From JABSOG01 sp041583135 (GTDB taxonomy: Bacteria > Pseudomonadota > Gammaproteobacteria > Enterobacterales > Alteromonadaceae): DNA of 64,000 nucleotides. Shown here one piece after another: positions 11,547 to 23,500 of this stretch. Location of the stretch: positions 1 through 64,000 of the forward strand of contig JBFHGJ010000006.1 of NCBI GenBank assembly GCA_041583135.1. The letters run 5' to 3'. Position numbers and translations under genes: made by a program. The notes under the pieces are model-generated. The model had not been told where the DNA came from and did not search any database. It was given only the letters and a program-made list of their open reading frames with translations. The stretch's first letter is position 1. Every line of letters begins with the position of its first letter.

Positions 11547-14500
11547 TTAGAATTCAACCTCATCCAACAAATCTTCATCCACATCCTGCAGGTCCTGACT
11601 GACCTGGTATATTCCGATGTTATTCGCCATATCGGTTAGCGATGGGGCTTCAAACAGATAATTCAGTTCGAAACTGACATTAAATACCTGCTCTATGCCC
11701 GCCTTGAGTCTGACCACCAGCAAAGAGCTGCCACCGAGTTCAAAAAAGTTGTCGGTGGTGCTGATGTGTTCGGTTGACAAACCCAGAAGGTTTGACCATA
11801 ACTCGACCAGTGAACGTTCAATCTCATTTTGCGGTGCCATGCGCTCACCGAGATTTTCCTCAGGGCTGGGCAGTGCCTGACGGTCTATTTTGCCATTTGG
11901 CTTGAGTGGCCATTGCGACACATAAACATAAACCGTCGGCATCATAAACACAGGCAAAGATTGGCGAATGAACTCGCTGATCTGAGCGCTGGTTTCAGTT
12001 TGGTTAAAATCTCCGGCTACGGTTGTGGCGGGTTGCACCCAAGCCACCAGTTGTGCAAGACCCTGCCCCCTTGATTTAACCGCCACTAGAGCGGAATCAA
12101 CCAAAGGACAGCGCTGCAATTGATGTTCGATTTCGCCCGGCTCAATGCGATATCCGCGCAGCTTGACCTGTTCATCCATCCTGCCGATATACACCAGTTG
12201 ACCGTCGGTGCTTTGCTTGACCAAATCGCCGGTCTTATACACACGTCCCGCAGCGAACGGGTCGGCAATAAAACGCTGGGCACTCAGCTGCGGATTGTTG
12301 TGATAACCTCTAGCAACGCCTGCACCACCAATCAACAATTCACCGCAGCTACCCGCAGGACACAACTGCAATTGTTCATTGACCACATAACAATGAGTAT
12401 TGCCCACCGGTGTGCCCAGTGTGACGGGCAAGCCTCGCTGCATCTTAGCCATGGTGGACCAGACGCAGGTTTCGGTTGGTCCGTACATATTCCATAGGGT
12501 GATATTGTCGTTGTGCAACAGGCCATCTTTCAAATCTGCTGATAGAGGTTCGCCACCACACAGCAAGGTCATTGGCCTTGATGAGCGCCATTGGGCGTCC
12601 AGCATCATTTGCCAGGTTGATGGCGTCGCCTGCATCATGGAAATTTGGTGATGTTCCAACAAGTTTTTCAGCGCATCGGCATCCGCCAGCGCCCTGTCAT
12701 TGGCAACCACCACGGTGGCACCGCCAATCAACGGCAGGAATATTTCCAAGGTATGAATATCAAACGAAATTGAGGTAACGGCCAACAATACATCTTGTTC
12801 GGTGCACTCCAGTTTGGCCTGCATACTGTTGACGAAGTTGTCCAGCTGTCGGTGCTCAATCATGACCCCTTTGGGTAATCCAGTCGAACCGGAGGTATAA
12901 ATGACATAGGCCAGATGATGAGGCTGCAACAACGGCAGCTGCGGGCTATGTTCGGGCTGACCGGCCAATTGCGATTCGACTACAGGGTCATCGACACAAA
13001 TCAAGAGCTGTAGATTTATCGGGCTGGCAGCAACAAAGCGACGCTCACACAACACCACGGTTAGTTCAGCATCCTCTACCATATGCTGTAATCTGGCTTT
13101 CGGGTATCCCGGGTCCAGTGGCACATAAGCGCCACCTGCCTTCATGATCGCCAATATCGCCACCACCATTTCCACCGAGCGGGTCAAACAGACCCCCACC
13201 AGCCTATCCGGGCCAACCTGTTTATGCTCAATTAGATAATGGGCCAGCTGATTGGCTTTGGCATCCAGTTGACGATAGCTGAGGCGCTGATTATCACATA
13301 CTAAAGCGGTGGCCTCAGGGCTGTTTGCTACCTGCATTTGGAATTGTTGGTGAACAAAGCCCGGGGTTGCAAAATCAGCTGCGGTTCTGTTGCATTGGTT
13401 GAGCAACCAATCTGACTGCTGTTTGTCCAACATCGCCAAGCTCAGCACACCGGTTTGGGGCTGATTGACCATAGCTTCGAGCAGAATTTCAAAATTAGCT
13501 GCCATTTGTTCGATGTTCGCCAAGTTAAACAACGCGTCGCTGAATTGCCAGCCGAGCAGCAAGCCATCTTCATCGTGTTTGACATTCAACGTCAGGTCAT
13601 ACTTGGCCACTTCATCTCCTGCTCCCAGTGGCGCAACACTGACACCGGGCAAAGCCAGTTGCCCGGACTCGTTGTTGTGCATCACCAACATCACTTGAAA
13701 TAGCGGGCTGTGACTCAAACTGCGCTGTGGCTGCAACCGGCTGACCAATTGTTCGAACGGCAATTGTTGATGAGCATAGGCGTCAAGCAACATGGTTTTG
13801 CTTTGTCCCACCAGCTCGGCAAATGCTGGGTTGTCCGCCAGATTGGCGCGCAATACCAAAGTATTCATGAATAGACCAATCAGGTTTTCCACCTGTTGCT
13901 GTTCACGATTGGCAATAGGGGTACCCATCACGATATCGTGTTCGTTGCTCAATCGTGACAGTAACGCAGAAAACGCACCATGTAGGCCCATAAACAAGGT
14001 TGCCCCTTGCCCCTGACAAACCGACGTCAATTTGTGCAAAAGTGATTCAGGCAAGCGGCTGGTATGGGTTTGACCACTGAAGCTTTGACGAGCCGGTCTT
14101 GGTCTATCCAAAGGCAAACTGTGCATCAGCGGCAGATCAGCCAGTTGCTGGGTCCAATATTCTTCAGCTTTTACCAGTCCCTGTGCTTTGAGTTCATTGT
14201 GCTGCCACAGGGCATAATCTGTGTATTGCACTTCTAGCGGCTGCAATTGGGCAGGCTCGCCTTGACACATAGCGCTGTATAAGGTGTTGAATTCTTTAAG
14301 TAGCACCGTCATTGACCAACCGTCGCAGGCAATGTGATGAACAGTGAGCAACAACACATGCTCATCCGCAGATACCGCCAACAGACGTGCGCGTATCATC
14401 AAGTCTACCGACAAATCGAATGGCTGTGTCGCCTCGTCATGCTGATGTTGCGCGATCAATGCTTGCCTGTCGGCCTGTTCGAGTGAACAAAGGTCGTGAT

Positions 14501-17500
14501 ACTGGACTGTAAAACCTTCCACAGGGTTGAGCCGTTGTGATGGTTCGCCGCTGCTATCAGTAACAAAGCAGGTTCGCAGGCTATGGTGACGGCGAATTAT
14601 CTCGCTTAAGGCGCTAGCCAAAGCCTCACGGTGCAAATTGCCTGAGAGCGTAAACGCCAGCGGCATGTTGTAATGGGCGTTGCCCCCTTCGATTTGCGAC
14701 AGCAGCCACAACCGGTGTTGGGCAAATGACAAAGGGATCAAACTTTGATGCTCGGTAGCTTTGACAATAGGCGTGTTAATCACAGGCTGCTTGTCACTCA
14801 GCAAGGTTGCGATTTGTTCGATGGTGGGTCGTTCGAACAAGGTTTTGAGCGCAAGGGCCGAACCAAATGCCTTGTTGATACGAGACACCAAACGGGTGGC
14901 CAGCAGCGAATGCCCGCCCAGTTCGAAGAAATTGTCACTAATGCCGACCTTTTCCACCGGCAACAATTGCAGCCATAACTCGCATAATTGTCGCTGCATT
15001 TCATTTTGTGGTGCGACATAACCCGACATTCGTATACCGTCATCCAACTGAAGCAATCGGGTCTTGTCGATTTTGCCGCCGGCGTTGAGCGGCCATTGTG
15101 CCAACAATACAAATTGGGCCGGCACCATATAATGCGGTAGCGATTGCCCTAGCTCACAGACCAGACGTTCGGTAAATTCTCGGCGTAAGTCTGCCTGCTC
15201 AAGTGCTTTGGCTTCGGGCGTAACCAGATAGGCCACTAGGCGTTTGTCGTCACCCTCCCCTTTGGCTAAAACCAGTGCGTCCGAAATTTGCTCGGATTGT
15301 CCAAGGTGGTATTCAATCTCGCCGGTCTCTATGCGCAAACCGCGAATTTTGACCTGGCCGTCCTCTCTGCCGATAAATTCCAGCATCCCGCCTTGTTGCC
15401 ATTTGACCCTATCGCCGGTCTTGTACCAGCGAGTTTGGGTTTGTGGTTCGACAACGAATCGCTCAGCGGTTTGTTGCTTAAGATTCAGATACCCTCTGGC
15501 AATCCCGCTACCGCCAACATACAACTCACCAACCACCCCAATGGGTACCAATTGCATTTGTTCATTCATAATAGCCACACGGTTACCGGGCATCGGCTTA
15601 CCTATGGTATTGAGGGGCTGTTCAGGGCCGAACTCAAGGTTTTGCACACAAGTGATGGTGGTTTCGGTCGGACCATAACGGTTAATCAACAGCTCACCGT
15701 ATTGTTCGCGTACTTTGGCAGCCATGACATCGCCACCACTCATGACCCGGCGGATACGGTGACCGGCAGGCAAGCCTGCCAACATCGCCAGATAGGCGGG
15801 AGAACCATGAAGGTGAGTCACCTGATGGGCTACCAGCAAGGCTTTTATCTGTTCAGGATTTTCCAGCTGCGCTTTGTTTGGCAACACCAACCTAGCACCA
15901 CTGCACAATGGTAGGAAAATCTGTTCCACTGCGGCATCGAACACATAGTTGGCCAGCAAAATGAAGACCTCATCGTTATCGATGCCAAGGCAGTGTTGTT
16001 GGCTTAACAGGTGAGAGATCACATTGTGGTGTTCAATCATGACACCTTTGGGGCGACCTGTAGTACCTGAGGTGTATAACAGGTAGGCCAAATGGCTCGC
16101 CCTCAAATCGGCGCGGCACGGATTGTCCTTGAGCGGATGCACGCATTCATCGGCAAAACACAGCAGTCTTTCATCTAAGCCCAATGAATCGGCGAGGTGG
16201 CGATGGGTCAACACGATTGTCATTCCGGCATCGTCAATCATCATGGCCAATCTTGCGCTTGGGAATTGCGGATCCAGCGGCACAAACGCCCCCCCGGCTT
16301 TGCTGATGGCCAAAAGCGCAATAACCATCTCGATTGACGGCTCAAGACAGACCCCAACCGGTATGTCCGGCTTGATATTATGATGTTGCAGCAACCAATG
16401 GGCCAGCTGATTGGCCTTGGTGTTGAGTTCGCCGTAACTCAAGTGTTGTCCTTGGGCGACCAAAGCAATTGCCTTTGGATCTATCTCAACCTGAGCTTCG
16501 AACACACCGGCCAGACTGCGCTTGTCAGTCATAGGTGCCGGCATTGACTCAGACCAGCTAATCAGCTGTTCACGCTCGGTTTCGCCAAGCATATCGATGG
16601 CATTGATACTGGCATTGGGATCTTTGACCAGACCTGCTAACAGACGCTCAAAATGTTCGGCCATACGGGCAATGGTTTGACCGCCAAACAGGTCGCAATT
16701 ATATTGCCAGGTCAACATCAGTCCATCTTTTGATTCAACCACGTTTAGGGTTAAATCAAATTTGGCCAGGTGACTTTGCTGGGCCAGAGCATTGATTTCA
16801 AGCCCCGGCAGTTGCAAGCGTTCACTGTCGTTGTTCTGTAACACCAACATTACTTGGAACAAGGGGCTGTAACCGAGGTTTCTTGCCGGTTGCAGCGCTT
16901 CAACCACAAGCTCAAACGGCACTTGCTGATGGGCATACGCCTCAAGCAACATCGCCTTGCTACGTTGCAGCACGGTAACAAAACTTGGATCGCCAGACAC
17001 ATCATTGCGCAGCACTAGAGTATTGGCGAAAAAGCCAATCAGATTGGCAATTTCTGCCTGCTCTCGGTTGGCCACCGGCGTGCCGAGCACAATGTCACTT
17101 TCGCCACTGTAACGGCAAAGCAGCACAGCAAACAACGCATTGAGTCCCATGAACAAGGTGGCACCTTCACCTAAACAGAGCTCATATAACCGCTCTACAG
17201 AGTCTTTGGCAATATGACTGGTATGGGTTTGACCGACAAACCGTTGCTGTTTAGGCCTTGCATTATCCAACGGCAAAGCGTGCACGGCAGGCAAATCGGC
17301 CAATTGCTGCGTCCAATAGCCCAATTGACTTTGCAACACTTCGCCTTGCAGCCAGTTTCTTTGCCACACCGCAAAGTCGGTATATTGCAGCGGCAACGGC
17401 TCAAGCTCGGCAGGCTCTCCTTTGACCAGAGCGCGGTATAAAATCACCAACTCTTTGGTCAAAATGCCCATCGACCAGCCGTCACTGGCAATATGGTGGA

Positions 17501-20500
17501 TGGTGATCAACAAAACATGACGGTCGGTGGCCAGCTTCAGCACCGCTGCGCGCAACATCAGGTCACAGCCGAGATCAAAGCCACAGCGGCTCTGCAATCC
17601 GATTTGCTGCTGCAAGTGAGACTGCCTTGCCTCATCAGACATAGCGGACAAGTCTTCAAACCCAAGGTTGAAACTGCCTACCGGCTGCGGCAATTGCACA
17701 GGCTTATCTTCGCTATTGGTAGCAAAAACCGTGCGCAAGGTACCATGGCGCTCAATCAATAGCGCGAAGGCCGTTTCAAGGGCAGCGATATCCAATCGTC
17801 CGGTCAATTCTAATGCCATGGGAATGTTATAGTGACTGCTGCCTTCGAGGGCATCAATCAACCACAAGCGCTGCTGGGTAAAGGACAAAGGCAGACAGCC
17901 CTCTTGCTTAGCACTCGTCAGTGCAGGCGGTAGTGATGCGCCGCTGACTTGGGCGATGGCCCTTGCCTGACGCCGCACTGTGGCTTCACTGAATACTTGT
18001 TGCAGCCCTAGGTTTACCGCAAAAGTCTGATTGATTTGGCTCACCAGCCGAGTAGCCAACAGCGAGTGTCCACCGAGCCTGAAAAAGTTATCGCTAACCC
18101 CTACTCGTTCAATCCCCAGCAGCTCCTGCCAAATGGCGCATAACTGCAGCTCAACTTCGTTGCTCGGCGCCTCATAGGTTTCACCGGTCAGGGCAAGATC
18201 TGGCTCGGGCAGCGCTTTGCGGTCCACTTTGCCATTGGCGGTCAACGGCAATTCTGACAGCAATACAAAGGCGCTGGGGAGCATATAAGTAGGTAACTGC
18301 TCAGCCAGATATTGTTCCAATGCCTGTGTGGCTGGTGCCAGATCAGCACTGAAATAGGCAATCAATTGATCCTCGCCGTTGAGCGTTTTTCGTGCCACCA
18401 CAGCGGCTTCTCGAATATCACAATGCTGTACCAGCAGTTGTTCGACTTCACCCGGTTCGACCCGAAAACCACGGATTTTGATCTGATGATCCATCCTGCC
18501 CATAAACATCAGCAGACCATTTTGCCAGCAAACCCGATCGCCGGTGCGGTAAAGCTTTTCACCAGCCTTGAAAGGGTTTTCGACAAATGTCAGCGCGGTC
18601 AGTTCAGGTTGGCCAAGATAGCCTTCGGCTAAGCCATCGCCGCCAACATAAAGCTCGCCGCAAACGCCTTCTGGTACCAACATGCGATTGTGATCCAACA
18701 CATACACCTGACGATTGGCCAATGGTCTACCGATAGGGATAGATAAACGGCCACAGCCTGTTACCGAAGCGATGGTATGGCAGCAACTGAACGTAGTGTT
18801 TTCTGTAGGACCGTAACCATTGATTAATGTCACAGCCCGATGGCGCTGTTGAAAACTTGCCACCGAGGCGGTTTTAACGATATCGCCGCCTACCAGCAAG
18901 TACGACAAGCAGCTGTCAGTCGCCTGTCCTGTAGTGGCCAATTGGTCGAACAGCGCCGCAGTCAACCAAGCGGTGTTGATGTTGTGACGATTGATGAATG
19001 CTTCCAACGCGGCGATTTCTGGCACAGGTTCCGGTTGAATGACGAGCTGTCCACCGTTTAGCAATGCGCCCCAAATTTCGAAGGTTGACGCATCAAATGC
19101 CACTGGTGCATTTTGCATCATGATGGTTTGTTGCCCCAAAGGCACATAATCATTATTGACCACCAATGACACCACGGCCTTGTGGCTGACCTTGACCCCT
19201 TTGGGTTGTCCGGTGGAACCAGATGTAAACATGATATAAGCAACGCTGTCGCCGCCGGCACTTTGATTGAAGTTCGATGAGTCCATTGCCGCAATTTGCT
19301 CACGGGCGCTGTCTAGACATATCGATTGCTCATGATGAAGTGCAGATGCTTGCCCACAAGTGATCAGCGTCGCCAATCCTGCCTGACTTATCATGCCAGC
19401 CAGTCTTGCATCCGGGCCATTGGTATCGAGCGGCACATAGGTGCCTCCGGCTTTGACTATCGCCAATAAGGCCACAATGGTTTCTACTGAACGGGGCAAC
19501 AAAACCCCTACCCGCTCGCCGGGTTGCAGATTGACATGTGCAACCAAATAGCGGGCAAGCCGGTTGGCTTCGCCATCCAATTGCCGATAGCTCAGTTTGC
19601 CATCATGACAGCTGACAGCCACCGCATCCGGCGTTTGGTCACACTGTACAGCAAAGACTTCGGCAATAGATTGATGGTTCGGATACGCCCTACGGTTTTG
19701 ATTGGCGGCCAACAAGCGGTTGGCCTCATCTTCGCCAATCATCTCCATCAACTGAACCGGCTGTTCACTTGCCGTATTCAACGCCTCTATCAAACCACTC
19801 AAGGCTTGGTGAACATAGCCCGCGACCTTGTGAGCGCAGATCGGCGCTGCGGTTTGCACGCCAATGTCAAAACTGCCGCCCCGATCATCCACATTGAGGT
19901 TAAACGGATAGTTGGTGCGCTCCCGGGCCTGCAAGAATTCAATGCCTTTTGGCATCAGCCGCGCGGCATTTTGCGGATCGCCGGAATGACGGTAATTGAG
20001 CAATGCGGTAAATAAAGGGGTGTCACTGTCTAAGCCACTACAGCGCTGAGCGAGCGCCAGTGGCGTTTGTTCAAACGGCAGCAACTGTTGCAACAGTTGC
20101 TGTATCTGGCTGACCAACTGCGCGGCATTTTCGTGCTGTAGCTTAACTCGAACCGCTAAAGTGTTGATGAACACGCCCAACATGGATTGCGCATCTTTCA
20201 TGCCTTGCAGACGGCCTGACATAACCGAACCGAATACGATGTCATCGCGGTCACTACAGCGTGATACCACCATCGCCCACGCAGCATGAAACAGCACCGC
20301 AGGGCTAACGCCTGACGCTCTTGCTGCAACGGCCAAATCGCTGGCCAGCTTATCATCAATGGCAAGTTTGGCAGTGTTCATGTTACTGCCGTCACCTTTG
20401 ACGTCTAGCAAATCATAGGGAGCCGATGGCTCGTCAAGATCACCCAGAGCAGAGCGGAAATAAGCTTCGGCGTCATGCCGACGGGCCAATTCGGCGCAGT

Positions 20501-23500
20501 GGGCAATAAACTCACGGTATGGAACAGGCGTTTTCAGTTCATGGGCTTGGCCGTTGATGATCTGACCCAGTTCATTTTGGATTATCTCCAAACCGATATG
20601 GTCGGAAACAATATGGTGCAGTTGCAACAGCACGTAGTGTTGGCCGCGATCAGGCTCGCCAACCACTTTGACCTTGATCAGCGGCGGCTTGGTCAAATCC
20701 ATGCCATGCACAGACGGGTCTGCCTGTGCTTCAAGCTCTGCCAGTTCATCCCGGCCCTTGTCAGGCACAATGTAACTGACCGACAGTTCAAGATGACGAC
20801 ACACCACCTGAACCGGCTCGCTTAAGCCTTCCCACAAAATAGCAGTACGCAACACATCGTGTCTGTCCACCAAAAGCTGTAATCCCGCCAGCAGGCGATT
20901 TAGCGATGACCGGTTATCAATTTTCAGCGTAAATGCGCTGACATAAGGGTCGGCTTGCGGATGCAGACGGTGATGGAACAAAATACCCTGCTGTAAAGCG
21001 CCCAATGGGTAAATGTCTTCGATGTTAGCGGCGCCACCGGCAACCTGTTGGCAGACATTGGCAATTTCGGCTTCGCTCAACGCCACCAACGGCAACATCT
21101 GAGGGGTTATCTTTTCACAGTTCGCCTCAATTAGATTGTCCGGCGCCTTAAACACGGCTATTTCATCAGCCGGGTCGCTGTCAATTAATTGTGCCAGACC
21201 AGCAACGGTTGGCGCTGCAAATAACTGCGGTGCACTCATGCGGATGTCAAATTGCTGCAACTTGTTGATCGCCTTGATCACCAACAAAGAATGACCACCC
21301 AACTCAAAAAAGTTGTCGCTGATACCGACCTGTTCAACGTCGAGGATCTCCTGCCAGACCTGACACAACAATTGCTGAGTATCGGTCATTGGCGCTACAA
21401 AATGGCGCTGTTCAAGATCTGCCCGGGGCATGGGCATAGCTTTTCGATCGACCTTGCCATTGGGGGTCAAAGGCAATGCCGCCATGAACACAAACAGCGA
21501 AGGCATCATGTGCTCCGGCAACGTCATTGCCAAGTGCTCACGTATATCTGCAATCGCCTGTTGGCGCCTTTGTAAGTATTGCTCAGGCTGTTGAGCCGCA
21601 TCATCTACCAGCTCATGGTCTTTGGCCACCACATAAGCCACTAAACGCTTGTCATCGTTGATGGTCTTGACCTCGACAATGGCATCTTTAACAGATTCGG
21701 CAGTGGTCAGGGTATTTTCTATCTCCCCCAGCTCAATCCGAAAACCCCGTAGCTTGACTTGGGTATCCATGCGTCCTGCAAACACCAGTTTGGCGCTGCG
21801 GCCGTCTGCATCTGGCAACCAGCGCACCAAATCACCGGTTTTATACAGGTATTGGCTGCTGGCAAGATTGGCGGGATCATAAAATGGATTACGGACAAAG
21901 CGTTCGGCAGTCAAATCAGGGCGGTTGAGATAACCTCTGGCCACACCGACACCACCGATATACAACTCGCCAAAGCTGCCCGCAGGCAACAAGCCCATTT
22001 GCTCATCGAGTACAAAACACTCGGTATTGGCGATGGGCGCACCAATCACCCCGGTTTCATTATGACGCCCCCGAGCAACCTGTAAACATGTGGACGAAAC
22101 GGTGGTTTCGGTAGGCCCGTACGCGTTGAATAGCTGAGTATTGGCAGACAACTTATTAATGACATTGTGGTCAAATACGTCGCCACCGGTGATGATGGCT
22201 TTCAGAGAATGGGTGTCGCTGATCTGCTGTAGATTCAGCAAAGCCGGTGGCAAGGTGACATGGGTAATGGACTTGGCCTTGATAAGCTCGAACAGGTTAT
22301 CAAGGTTGGGTTCGAGCACGAGGCAGGCACCGCCGCAAAGGGTTTCGAGCATATAGCCGTTACCCGCATCAAAGCCCAAAGACAGACAATGCAAGAAGCG
22401 ATCAGCGGGCTGAATATCAAACAAGCGACAATCGTAGGCGATGATATTAACCAGCGAGCGATGTTCGACCATGACCCCTTTGGGGTTGCCGGTAGAACCT
22501 GAGGTATAAATGACATACGCCAGATTGCTGGAGGTTAATCCCGCAACGGCAACATTGCTTTGCGACATGTGGGCAAATACAGTCTCTGGCGCTTTGTCCA
22601 TGAATACCGCCTGCGCTTCGGTTGCGCCGGTTTTATCGAGCAGCTTGCGCCGGGTGATCAGGGTTTTCAGCCCGGCATCTTTGACCATATAGGCCAAACG
22701 GTCTGAAGGATAATCCGGGTCCAACGGCACGTAAGCGGCACCGGATTTCAGCACCGCCATAATGGCAATGATGATATCCACTGAACGTTCAAGGCAAACC
22801 CCGACTAGCGTGTCTGGCTTGACCTGCTTTTGCGCTATCAGATAATGGGCCAATTGGTTGGCTTGGCGATTTAGCTCATCATAGGTGATCTGCTGTGTCG
22901 AACCGTTGTCTGCGGATACCGCGACAAGCTCTGGGGTCGCTTCGACCTGCTGCTCAAACAGTTGATGCACACACAAATGCAAAGGCGTGTCGGTGATGCT
23001 GTCGTTCCAATCCACCAGCAATTGTTGTTGCAGTTGGGGGGTAAACAGGTTGGCCTCAGACACAGGCACATTGGGCTTGGTGACCAAAGCGCTCAACAAG
23101 GCAGAAAAATGCTCTGCCATGCGTTCAATGGTGCTCCGATTGAACAAATCGCTGCTGTATTGCCACGTCAACGCTAAGCCATCGCTTTTTTCACTGATAC
23201 TCAAGGTCAATTCGAACTTGGCGACATTGTCGGCCTGTTCTGCGGTTGCCAACGTCAAGCCCGGCAAGGTTAAGCTACCCGACTCATCGTTTTGTAGCAC
23301 CAACATAATTTGAAACAAAGGTGAGTGAGACAGGCTGCGCTCAGGGCTCAATCGTTCTACCAGCTGTTCAAACGGCACCTGTTGATGGCGATAGGCTTCG
23401 CTGAGCATGGTTTTACTACGGCCAATCAGCTCGGCAAAGTTAGGCTCGCCGCCTAGGTTGCTTCGCAGCACCAAAGTATTGACAAAATAGCCAATCACAG